Part shown: piece by piece, positions 1 through 5,337 of the stretch
Position numbering within the stretch: position 1 is the first letter of the stretch
Layout of the letters: every line of letters starts with the position of its first letter
Assembly: GCA_029862725.1 (NCBI GenBank)
Contig: JAOTWT010000254.1
Coordinates: 1 to 5,337, forward strand
From: Acidobacteriota bacterium
GTDB taxonomy: Bacteria > Acidobacteriota > Blastocatellia > Pyrinomonadales > Pyrinomonadaceae
Length of the DNA: 5,337 nucleotides
Reading direction: 5' to 3'
Notes under the pieces: generated by a model
Told to the model about the DNA's origin: nothing
Databases searched by the model: none
What the model saw: only the letters and a program-made list of their open reading frames with translations
Translations under genes and position numbers: made by a program

Positions 1-407
1 GCGCCGAGGCGATGCAGCTGATAAGCGCTTCCAAGCAGGCAAAACTCCAGGAACAGCTCGCGCAAACGATGGAGTCTTTCGATATCGGCGACGATGCCTC
101 GACGTTCAACGAGATGCGGGAAAAGATCGACCGAAGGGTTGCGGCTGCCGAGGCCAAGCTGCAGCTTGGAACCTCATCTGTCGACAATCAGATGCATGAC
201 ATCGAACGCGAGGCGATGGACATACAGCTCCACGACAAACTGCTTTCCTACAAGAAAGAAATGGGCCTCCTCGGTGAAGGCACTGGTGACGAAACAAAGC
301 AGATATCGGCCCCGTCCGAGGATGCCGAAGCCGACGATGGCGAGGAGAAGCCGGCAGACGCATTGCTTGAAGAGGCAGAAGAAATATTGAAGAGTGCCGA
401 AGAATAG
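1..407 (+). CDS. pspA: PspA/IM30 family protein, C-terminal part (5' end outside window)
   Basis: The frame is open from base 3, so the visible 134 residues are the C-terminal part of a longer protein; the ATG at base 12 is internal. The fragment is almost wholly helical and charged, without hydrophobic stretches. A SKQAKLQEQLAQTM segment is followed by a DDASTFNEMREKI segment and an AAAEAKLQL segment. This order (basic helix, short loop with D-A-S/T-F, M-x-E-K-I, then an Ala/Glu-rich helix) is typical of the C-terminal half of PspA/IM30/Vipp1 proteins, which form ESCRT-III-like membrane-remodelling polymers on the cytoplasmic face of the inner membrane under envelope stress. After a DKLLSYKKEMGLLG helix comes an acidic tail of about 45 residues rich in Glu, Asp and Ala, ending in TAG. 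A tail of this kind is unusual in classical PspA and may regulate assembly or bind a partner. The gene for a membrane-hairpin protein follows 54 bp downstream on the same strand. Confidence 0.8.
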   Translation, partial: AEAMQLISASKQAKLQEQLAQTMESFDIGDDASTFNEMREKIDRRVAAAEAKLQLGTSSVDNQMHDIEREAMDIQLHDKLLSYKKEMGLLGEGTGDETKQISAPSEDAEADDGEEKPADALLEEAEEILKSAEE

Positions 408-461
408 GATCGGAGTTATATAAGGCAAAGTACCGGCTCTGGGAAAGCATCAAAGTAACGC

Positions 462-1310
462 ATGGCAGATATCGCGAAGTACCAACAATCGCTCGACAAA
501 TTCAACAGCTCCTATATGAAAGAGGCTCTAAAGGAGCCCGTGAATTTTTGGGGACTGGCGGGATTTGCGGTAGCTGCGGCCTTTACCGCGAGCGTGATAC
601 CGCTCTTTGTCGCCCTCTTGGTTGAATTTGCCTATGTCTTGATCGTTCCCAATCTGCCTATTTACAGGCAACTTGTCCAGACCCGCGAACGAAAACGCCT
701 GAAGGCGCTAAACCAATCCCAGCGCGAGCAGCTGATCAAAACCTTTAGCCCAAGAGAGCGCGAAGCGGTCGAGTACCTCCGTTGGCAAAAGAACAAGATC
801 CAGGAAAACTACAAGAAATTCGCCGGCTCAAGGGACCTCCCGACAAACCTTCTGTCCCTGGACCGGCGCTGGGAAGACTTCGTCGACCTGCTAGATATCT
901 ACCGGCGGAGAAAACAGCACCTTAAATCGATCAACCGTCAGGCCGTGCACAATCAACTTTCGCAGGCGTTTCGCGCTGCGGAAGGGGCCGAAGATGAAAG
1001 GACGAAGCGGATACAGCAGACAAACGTCGAGATCCTGAAGCGACGTTTGGCGTCGTTTGACGAACTCGAGAGAAGCGTAAAACTGGTCGAAGGCCAGCTG
1101 CAGTCGATCGAGAATTTCTTTGGTTACCTGAACGATGAGATCGTCACCATCTCGACACCCGAGAAGTTCTCGCTTCTCGATTTCGAACAGCTTTCGGATT
1201 CGATCGCGATGACGAAGCAGATGCTCGACGCGACTTCGGATTCGGTCGGCGCCCTTGACGCCTATAACCGCGAAATGGGCAACTACGAACTCCTTCCCGA
1301 AAACAACTAG
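462..1310 (+). CDS. Membrane-hairpin, coiled-coil protein of unknown family, likely PspA partner
   Basis: This 282-residue protein is not a family I recognise. Residues 1-26 are polar. Residues 27-63 are nearly continuously hydrophobic with a proline near 47, which reads as two closely spaced TM helices (about 29-45 and 47-63) or one long re-entrant hairpin. From residue 70 to about 225 the chain is highly charged and helical (runs such as RERKRLKALNQSQREQ and RRLASFDELERSVKLVEGQL), consistent with a cytoplasmic coiled coil. The last 55 residues are also helical but acidic. No catalytic motif is visible. The ATG at 462 is the first possible start, because an in-frame TAA sits at 456-458; no good Shine-Dalgarno is visible (GGGAAAG is about 16-20 nt away), so translation may be weak. 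Its position directly behind a PspA gene suggests a membrane anchor or sensor, the role PspB/PspC or LiaI play elsewhere, but it resembles none of these. It ends 3 bp before the stop of the convergent gene. Confidence 0.85.
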   Translation: MADIAKYQQSLDKFNSSYMKEALKEPVNFWGLAGFAVAAAFTASVIPLFVALLVEFAYVLIVPNLPIYRQLVQTRERKRLKALNQSQREQLIKTFSPREREAVEYLRWQKNKIQENYKKFAGSRDLPTNLLSLDRRWEDFVDLLDIYRRRKQHLKSINRQAVHNQLSQAFRAAEGAEDERTKRIQQTNVEILKRRLASFDELERSVKLVEGQLQSIENFFGYLNDEIVTISTPEKFSLLDFEQLSDSIAMTKQMLDATSDSVGALDAYNREMGNYELLPENN

Positions 1311-1313
1311 AAT

Positions 1314-2432
1314 TCAAAAATCCAGCGAAGTCATTTCGTAATTCCATTCCCGCATCCATGCCATCGCTTCGTGCTTTGTCGTGAACGGCGAGTACTTGTT
1401 CCATTCGAAAAATCCGGATTGGTCAGGCTGAATCTGGTAGTCGGCATCGAGCAGCGTTGCGACCCTTCCGTCGGGAAAGAAATTGAAATCCGTTTTCCTG
1501 AACCTTTCCTGCCGGAGCCGGTGAATAACGGTTGTAAAGGTGCTGCGGTAGGTGCCGATAAAAATCTCGGCGTTCGCGCACAGCAGCTGATTGATAATGC
1601 TCAGGGAATTAAAATCGGTAAACTCGAGATTCTTATATTCTTCGTGGAACTCGTCAAAAACGAGTTCGTCAATAAAGACCAGCTTGTAGCCTTCGAACAT
1701 ATCGGCAAACATCTCTTTTTCATAGAGGCCGTCGGTCGCGGCGAGGACCGGGATGCTGTCATCGGAGAACGTCGCCCGCACAAACTTCTTAAATCTCTCG
1801 ACCTCCACTGAGTATTCATCCGATTCGTAATTACCGATAAAATCCCCCAGCCTCAAATGAAATGAATAGAACTTTCCGAACTGCGCACGGATTTTGGAGA
1901 CCAGATCTTCGAGGTCATCGCTATAACGAATTCGGACCTTTTCAAGCAAAGCATTTTTTTCCGATTTGTTCAGGAAATAGAACGCGCTCGGGTTGGCCAG
2001 TTTCGTATGCGTCCATTCGATCAGATCGTACCCGAGCAACTCTTCCCTCGTCAGCGGTATCCTGCCGATCGCAAAAGAATTCCAGATTATCGTGTTCTCA
2101 AACTTCGCCTTTATTTCCTCGGTGGTCACAAAATGACTGTAGGCCAACTGAAGAGAGATCTTGTTTTCAACGTCCCTGTCGATTTCAAACACACGCCGCC
2201 CGGGGATCTTAACAAGATCCGAAACAAGGCTTCTCCCGCTGTTGAGCAAAATATCGAACTTGCCCTGATATTCTTCCCTCGACGCAAAATCCGGCGGCGT
2301 CGAACAGGGTATTTCGAAATCGAAAAAAAAATCCCGTCGCAAGAACTCAGACAAGGAGATGCACAAGGTGTATGACAGTAGATGGGTGTTGAATCCTTCC
2401 TTCCCGTGTGAGGCATTCTCAAAATAGATCAC
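1314..2432 (-). CDS. O-fucosyltransferase-like glycosyltransferase (POFUT/NodZ/FUT8 superfamily)
   Basis: This 372-residue soluble protein has no signal peptide or TM segment. Three features of the GT-B GDP-fucose-dependent fucosyltransferase superfamily appear in the expected order. Near the N terminus is G-F-N (residues 13-15) followed by a hydrophobic helix and a basic pair (SLSEFLRRDFFF). In the middle is HLRLGD (192-197), matching the H-x-R-x-G-D motif whose Arg contacts the nucleotide sugar in POFUT and FUT8. Then come an ATDG element (232-235) and, near the C terminus, FIGTYRSTFTTVIHRLR (291-307), matching the F-I-G-x-x-x-S-x-F-x-x-x-I-x-x-x-R motif III. These suggest transfer of fucose or another deoxyhexose to a glycan or protein; donor and acceptor cannot be read from sequence. 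The start is GTG: the first in-frame ATG is not until residue 241, and AGGA lies 8 nt upstream. Its base composition is more AT-rich than its neighbours (sampled 60-base rows at 1621 and 1921 are 38 and 35 % GC), hinting at transfer. Alternative: a distant GT-B enzyme using another donor. Confidence 0.8.
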   Translation of the reverse strand: MIYFENASHGKEGFNTHLLSYTLCISLSEFLRRDFFFDFEIPCSTPPDFASREEYQGKFDILLNSGRSLVSDLVKIPGRRVFEIDRDVENKISLQLAYSHFVTTEEIKAKFENTIIWNSFAIGRIPLTREELLGYDLIEWTHTKLANPSAFYFLNKSEKNALLEKVRIRYSDDLEDLVSKIRAQFGKFYSFHLRLGDFIGNYESDEYSVEVERFKKFVRATFSDDSIPVLAATDGLYEKEMFADMFEGYKLVFIDELVFDEFHEEYKNLEFTDFNSLSIINQLLCANAEIFIGTYRSTFTTVIHRLRQERFRKTDFNFFPDGRVATLLDADYQIQPDQSGFFEWNKYSPFTTKHEAMAWMREWNYEMTSLDF

Positions 2433-2440
2433 TATAGTTT

Positions 2441-2444
2441 TCCT
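2441..2444 (-). promoter_or_regulatory. Shine-Dalgarno AGGA supporting the GTG start of the glycosyltransferase
   Basis: On the minus strand, ACAGGA precedes the GTG at 2430-2432, with 8 nt between AGGA and the start codon. The spacing is ideal, and the next in-frame ATG is about 240 codons downstream, so this site fixes the start at GTG. Confidence 0.6.
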
Positions 2445-2470
2445 GTTTCGAAGTTTATTTTGACGGGCGA

Positions 2471-2479
2471 ATTATAACA
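2471..2479 (-). promoter_or_regulatory. Extended -10 promoter for the glycosyltransferase gene
   Basis: Read on the minus strand, these bases are TGTTATAAT, a perfect match to the extended -10 consensus TG-n-TATAAT. No good TTGACA box lies 16-18 nt upstream (GACCGA is the nearest); this is acceptable because extended -10 promoters of sigma-70-type polymerases depend less on the -35 element. Transcription would start near 2464, giving a leader of about 32 nt before the GTG, long enough to hold the AGGA site. Confidence 0.6.
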
Positions 2480-2586
2480 TTGTAATCGAAGCGTCGGTCG
2501 CTCTCAGGGATGTGACCCCAAGACCGCCGGACTTTTTCACGGTGCAGCGGCTTTCGTATTGTGCCGCGCCGGCCTTGCGAACACCC

Positions 2587-2626
2587 CAAAGCGGAACCGC
2601 GAGTGCCGGATACCGTGTCCGCTTTG
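2587..2626. repeat. 9-bp perfect inverted repeat in the divergent intergenic region
   Basis: CAAAGCGGA at 2587-2595 and TCCGCTTTG at 2618-2626 are exact inverted copies separated by 22 bp. The right arm overlaps the possible -35 box of the promoter candidate for the ATP-grasp gene, so the pair could be an operator. It could also be a weak hairpin, since TTGTTTT follows the right arm. Confidence 0.4.
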
Positions 2627-2651
2627 TTGTTTTCAGCGACAATGCTATTCT
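2624..2651 (+). promoter_or_regulatory. Candidate promoter for the ATP-grasp gene
   Basis: TTGTTG (2624-2629) is followed after 16 bp by TATTCT (2646-2651), which carries a TG one base upstream (TGCTATTCT, the extended -10 form). The -35 matches consensus at only 3 of 6 positions and the -10 at 4 of 6, so this is a moderate candidate. It would give a leader of about 48 nt. AT-rich alternatives at 2677-2690 lie too close to the ribosome site. Confidence 0.35.
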
Positions 2652-2691
2652 ACGGAATTGTTTTGCGTGCAGTTTTTATATCTTTATTATC

Positions 2692-2697
2692 GAGAGG
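2692..2697 (+). promoter_or_regulatory. Shine-Dalgarno GAGAGG that decides the ATP-grasp start
   Basis: GAGAGG lies 8 nt before the ATG at 2706. The reading frame stays open back to an ATG at 2559, but the 49 extra residues are Cys/Arg-rich, have no ribosome site and would cover the promoter candidate. The start at 2706 gives MKKVGVLVGRE, a normal beta-strand N terminus for this fold. Confidence 0.75.
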
Positions 2698-2705
2698 TTA
2701 CTTAC

Positions 2706-3734
2706 ATGAAGAAAGTTGGAGTATTGGTCGGACGGGAGGTCACGTTTCCCGAAGCCATTATAAAAAGTATCAATGAGGCCGGCGGCGGCGATGTCGTCGC
2801 GGAGCTCGTCAAAGTCGGCGGAATACGTCTCGACGAACCAAAACGATACGACGTCATCATCGACCGTATTTCGCACGAAGTGCCATTTTACAGGGCCACG
2901 CTGAAGCGATTCGCGCTTGAAGGCACGCACATCATCAACAACCCCTTCTGGTGGTCCGCCGACGATAAGTTCTTTAACTTTGCACTGGCATCCAAACTGG
3001 GCGTCGCGATCCCGAAAACGGTCCTTCTGCCGCAGCATTCGTATATCGAAGACATCAACAGCGAGTCCCTTCGCAACCTTGAATTCCCGATCGACTGGGA
3101 AGGCATTGTCGAATACACGGGTCTTCCCGCGTTCTTGAAGCCCTTCGACGGAGGCGGCTGGAAGAATGTCTCAAAAATCGAATCACTCGAACAGCTCTGG
3201 TATGAGTACAATCAAACCGGTCGTCTCTGCATGACGCTCCAGGAAGGAATTGATTTCGAACAGTTTGTGCGATGTTATTGCGTCGGTCAGGACGAAGTGC
3301 TTATCATGCCCTATGACCCGACAAAGCCGTATTTATCGGGCGAGCAATACGTGCCGGATCCAGATTATCTTGCGCCGAAGCTTACCGCGCGGGTCGAAAA
3401 CGACGTCCGGACGATCTGCAAGGCCCTCGGTTACGACCTGAACACGGTCGAATTTGCGATCAAGGACGGAATTCCCTACGCGATCGACTTTATGAATCCT
3501 GCACCCGATGCCGAACTGGCGTCGGTTGGCGAATACAACCATCGTTGGATCGTCGACTCGCTGACGGATTTCGTTGTCAATAAACTGCCGAAACGCGCTG
3601 CAAAAGCGGTCTATCAGTGGGACGCGATGCTAAACCCGGCCTCCAAACCGGCCCGCAAACCGCGGACCCGCAAGGCGACGGCAAAGAAAGCGACTGCGAA
3701 AAAGCCGCGCACAAAAAACGCATCGGCTGACTAG
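2706..3734 (+). CDS. ATP-grasp ligase-like protein with basic H1-like C-terminal tail
   Basis: This 342-residue protein starts at the ATG at 2706 (see the ribosome site entry). The N-terminal part (about 1-105) looks like the pre-ATP-grasp alpha/beta domain: MKKVGVLVG, then YDVIIDR near 48-54 and GTHIINNPFWW at 73-83. The ATP-grasp core follows. FLKPFDGGGWKNV (143-155) supplies the ATP-binding Lys145 and the glycine-rich loop; LQEGIDFEQFVRCYCVG (178-194) is the hinge strand; EFAI (249-252) and IDFMNPAPD (260-268) supply the acidic and Asn residues that bind Mg. The fold joins a carboxylate to an amine or similar nucleophile through an acyl-phosphate, as in RimK and D-Ala-D-Ala ligase; the substrate here is unknown. 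Residues 314-337 carry 12 Lys/Arg in 24 positions, with a tandem KATAK repeat (323-332), like histone H1 or bacterial HU tails. The tail may bind nucleic acid or polyphosphate (inference). A terminator follows, so the gene is probably monocistronic. Confidence 0.85.
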   Translation: MKKVGVLVGREVTFPEAIIKSINEAGGGDVVAELVKVGGIRLDEPKRYDVIIDRISHEVPFYRATLKRFALEGTHIINNPFWWSADDKFFNFALASKLGVAIPKTVLLPQHSYIEDINSESLRNLEFPIDWEGIVEYTGLPAFLKPFDGGGWKNVSKIESLEQLWYEYNQTGRLCMTLQEGIDFEQFVRCYCVGQDEVLIMPYDPTKPYLSGEQYVPDPDYLAPKLTARVENDVRTICKALGYDLNTVEFAIKDGIPYAIDFMNPAPDAELASVGEYNHRWIVDSLTDFVVNKLPKRAAKAVYQWDAMLNPASKPARKPRTRKATAKKATAKKPRTKNASAD

Positions 3735-3757
3735 TGCAGCGTGGAATTTGAGTGATG

Positions 3758-3787
3758 AAGAGGCCGTCCTATGTGACGGTCTCTTTT
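3758..3787 (+). terminator. Intrinsic terminator after the ATP-grasp gene
   Basis: AAGAGGCCGTC (3758-3768) pairs with GACGGTCTCTT (3775-3785) in an 11-bp stem with one G-T wobble and a 6-nt loop. The stem runs into TTTT (3784-3787) and then GATTTGA. It lies 23 bp after the stop codon. On the opposite strand no T run follows, so it works mainly for the plus strand. Confidence 0.75.
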
Positions 3788-3904
3788 GATTTGAGCCGTT
3801 TGTTCGGAGATTTTCGGCACGGATTTTACGGATCTGAGATAGATGATCAGGAATCCAAAGGGTCAGCCAAAGGCCGCATTCAACGCAATAACAAGAACCG
3901 CTCG

Positions 3905-3955
3905 ATGCGCAATATGCACGCACCGCAAATGGAGCACGTGCATCGCTGAGCGCAT
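3905..3955. repeat. Nested inverted repeat (two-tier imperfect hairpin)
   Basis: An outer stem ATGCGC (3905-3910) / GCGCAT (3950-3955) encloses an inner stem ATGCACG (3914-3920) / CGTGCAT (3937-3943). The internal loop between them is 3 nt on one side and 6 nt on the other, and the apical loop is 16 nt. Together they give 13 paired bases in 51 nt. It could be a mobile-repeat remnant, a protein-binding site or an RNA hairpin; no T run follows on either strand, so it is not an intrinsic terminator. Confidence 0.5.
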
Positions 3956-3996
3956 GCCCCCCGGGGCCAGAATTCAGTACCGGAGTTATTGGGCGG

Positions 3997-4021
3997 CGCC
4001 GCGCCTCGCCCGCCGCGCCTC
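3997..4021. repeat. 11-bp direct repeat, GC-rich
   Basis: CGCCGCGCCTC occurs at 3997-4007 and again at 4011-4021, separated by GCC (14-bp period). It is the most GC-rich spot of the spacer and sits directly after the CCCCGGGG/hairpin region. Confidence 0.5.
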
Positions 4022-4084
4022 AACGCGGATCACAAGGAAACTCTGGGATCTGGGAATTGAGTTCCGAAAAATGAAAAGAATTGT

Positions 4085-5337
4085 CTACTCTTTGGCGTCG
4101 ATCTGGACCCTTTCGGATAGCAGATTCCGGCTGATGACGATACCCGTCCAGATAACGATCGCGGTACCCGAAACGGCCCAGCCGACATTCGACAAAAGCG
4201 TGAGATCGGCGACGACACCGGCGATGATCGCCGGAAGTGAGAGAATCGCGATCCGCAGAGATGTCACTTTCGCGCGATCCAGAGACTCCAGCAGATTGAC
4301 GCGGCTGACTTCCATGTCCAGGTACTCGTCATCGTCATTCAAACGCGAGAAATATTGGCGCTCAGATTCGGACCAGCGGCGAAGCGCGGGGATTTCCGCG
4401 ACCCTGTTGGCATTACTAAAATGATGGATGACATGTGCAATTTTGCCTTCGCGCAAGGAAATCTCGGCCATGCCGCGGACCGACCTGAAACTCGTTTCGG
4501 CCTTTGCAAGAGTCCGCCTGAAGACCTTTGTGGCTCGCTTCCAGTCGCCGTATTGAAAATAGCTTTCGCCGAGGCGTGCGAGGAGCCGGGAATCGTCGCC
4601 GGCACGTTTTTCGACGAGCCGCAGCCCGGCCATCGCGCGTTTTTCAAGTCGCGCGTTTTTTTCGGCACCGGCAAACGAATGCAGGCACCGCGCGAATTCG
4701 AATAAAAGCCAGGCGTCCTTCGGATTCAGGAACAAGGCGCGCCGGAACACCTCAAGCGCCTGCAGGAGATTTCCGGAAAGGCGAAGCTCGTTTGCGAGCG
4801 TTCGCAGATAATCCGCCTTCTCCATTTCCTCATCGCCAAACTCCGGTTTTTTTCGTTTTGTCTTTCTGAGGGTCTCAAAATCGTTGATTGAAACTTCCAG
4901 GACCTCAGTTGAGGGGATCTTCGCAAATTCAGCCTTCATCAGGGCTTCCTTTGGTTCGCTGATGTAGTCGCGAAGCTCGATCGAACGGTTATCGAGCAGG
5001 CTCTCGGACAATTTCGGCAAAACACTCCGAATCATACGGCGGTAGCTCTCTCCGCCAGATGCGATTATCAAGCGCTGGTTGGCCCCCACGAATGATGTGC
5101 GATACCTGTAAAACACGCTGCCTCCCCTTTTGAGTGCCCGCAACGCCTGCGTTTCCACCTGTTCGACAGCGTCCAGCTCGAGCGCGCATTCGGAATTGTT
5201 GATCCTGGCCCAAACACGCGGGACGATTCCCGTTCTGACGAGCCTTTTGCCGTCGAACACGATCCGGTCGCCCCACAGAATAAAGGGGATCACGATCCAT
5301 CCGAACAACAGGAGGGCCGCCGCAAAAAGGTCATATT
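4085..5337 (-). CDS. Membrane protein with PH-like segment and TPR repeats (5' end outside window)
   Basis: The frame continues to the window edge. A TTG at 5306-5308 could be taken as a start, but the 9 codons before it (YDLFAAALL) complete a hydrophobic helix, so the true start lies beyond 5337; 416 residues are visible. Numbered in that fragment: residues 3-22 form a TM helix; 23-120 are a beta-rich region (DRIVFDGKRLVRTG, SVFYRYRTSFVGANQRLIIAS) resembling a bacterial PH-like domain; 174-205 (NELRLSGNLLQALEVFRRALFLNP) and 248-281 (LLARLGESYFQYGDWKRATKVFRRTL) are clear TPR repeats, with weaker repeats at 206-240 and 282-315. Residues 362-381 and 387-402 are two TM helices separated by a short loop. 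No enzyme motif is seen. The protein is probably an inner-membrane scaffold with cytoplasmic TPRs; partner unknown. It faces the ATP-grasp gene tail-to-tail across 350 bp and is therefore a separate transcription unit. Confidence 0.8.
   Translation of the reverse strand, partial: YDLFAAALLLFGWIVIPFILWGDRIVFDGKRLVRTGIVPRVWARINNSECALELDAVEQVETQALRALKRGGSVFYRYRTSFVGANQRLIIASGGESYRRMIRSVLPKLSESLLDNRSIELRDYISEPKEALMKAEFAKIPSTEVLEVSINDFETLRKTKRKKPEFGDEEMEKADYLRTLANELRLSGNLLQALEVFRRALFLNPKDAWLLFEFARCLHSFAGAEKNARLEKRAMAGLRLVEKRAGDDSRLLARLGESYFQYGDWKRATKVFRRTLAKAETSFRSVRGMAEISLREGKIAHVIHHFSNANRVAEIPALRRWSESERQYFSRLNDDDEYLDMEVSRVNLLESLDRAKVTSLRIAILSLPAIIAGVVADLTLLSNVGWAVSGTAIVIWTGIVISRNLLSERVQIDAKE

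Larger units (their letters stand above)
3735..4084. other. 350-bp non-coding spacer between convergent genes
   Basis: No convincing gene was seen here. After the terminator come a 9-bp-spaced ACGGAT pair (3819-3824 and 3828-3833) in a GGCACGGATTTTACGGATC context, the nested inverted repeat at 3905-3955, a CCCCGGGG palindrome (3959-3966), the GC-rich direct repeat at 3997-4021 and a tandem TCTGGGA x2 (4042-4055). This density of short repeats suggests a dispersed intergenic repeat or a structured 3' region. The plus-strand open frames here have no ribosome sites and read into the antisense of the next gene. Confidence 0.6.

Noticed and set aside
416..424. TTATATAAG as a possible internal promoter before the membrane-hairpin gene
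   Set aside because: The -10-like bases have no -35 box at usable spacing (TTGAAG is 24 bp away), and the gap to pspA is short, so co-transcription is simpler.
1371..1811. 146-residue plus-strand open frame
   Set aside because: Wholly antisense to the glycosyltransferase, whose motifs are convincing.
2559..2705. 49-residue N-terminal extension of the ATP-grasp gene from the ATG at 2559
   Set aside because: No ribosome site, Cys/Arg-rich non-domain sequence, and GAGAGG at 2692 clearly points to the ATG at 2706.
2512..2709. 65-residue plus-strand open frame in the divergent intergenic region
   Set aside because: No ribosome site or recognisable fold; it overlaps promoter candidates and the ATP-grasp start.
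3997..4021. Direct repeat as a CRISPR array
   Set aside because: Only two 11-bp copies with a 3-bp spacer; no repeat-spacer pattern and no cas genes.
4044..4084. Possible terminator for the TPR gene around GGAATTGAGTTCC
   Set aside because: Only a 4-bp stem and no T run in the right place on the minus strand.
3843..4424. 193-residue plus-strand open frame
   Set aside because: Its second half is antisense to the well-supported TPR protein. It is Arg/Ser-rich, lacks a ribosome site and starts inside the repeat-rich spacer.
4085..5308. TTG at 5306-5308 as the start of the TPR membrane protein
   Set aside because: The frame is open to the window edge and the preceding codons encode the first half of a TM helix, so the start lies further upstream.

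Overview
This 5.3 kb chromosomal segment has mixed base composition: about 45-55 % GC in coding parts, with a lower-GC stretch in the middle. It comes from a bacterium. The gene content is a PspA/IM30-type protein, a TPR membrane protein, an ATP-grasp enzyme with a basic histone-H1-like tail, and a bacterial O-fucosyltransferase-like enzyme. This would fit an environmental Gram-negative phylum such as Acidobacteriota (Blastocatellia-like), but that is a guess from gene style. There is no rRNA or other phylogenetic marker here. No tRNA, rRNA, CRISPR array, insertion sequence or phage gene was recognised.

Layout. (1) Bases 1-1310, plus strand: the 3' end of a pspA-like gene, followed after 54 bp by a 282-residue protein with an N-terminal membrane hairpin and a long coiled coil. 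They are probably co-transcribed. (2) Bases 1314-2432, minus strand: a GTG-started glycosyltransferase of the O-fucosyltransferase/NodZ/FUT8 superfamily, converging on the psp pair with only 3 bp between stop codons. (3) Bases 2433-2705: a divergent control region with a perfect extended -10 (TGTTATAAT) facing the glycosyltransferase, and a weaker promoter candidate plus inverted repeat facing the other way. (4) Bases 2706-3734, plus strand: an ATP-grasp carboxylate-amine ligase-like protein ending in a Lys/Ala/Thr-rich tail, followed by a clear intrinsic terminator. (5) Bases 3735-4084: a 350-bp non-coding stretch with nested inverted repeats and a GC-rich direct repeat. (6) Bases 4085-5337, minus strand: a membrane protein with a TM helix, a beta-rich PH-like segment, TPR repeats and a C-terminal TM pair. 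Its 5' end lies outside the window.

How they work together. Only the first two genes look like a functional unit: an envelope-stress PspA scaffold with a membrane-anchored coiled-coil partner. The glycosyltransferase and ATP-grasp genes share a divergent intergenic region and could be co-regulated, but nothing in the sequence ties their substrates together. The most interesting items are the O-fucosyltransferase-like enzyme in a bacterial setting, the ATP-grasp enzyme with the H1-like tail, the PspA partner protein, and the structured spacer at 3905-4021.
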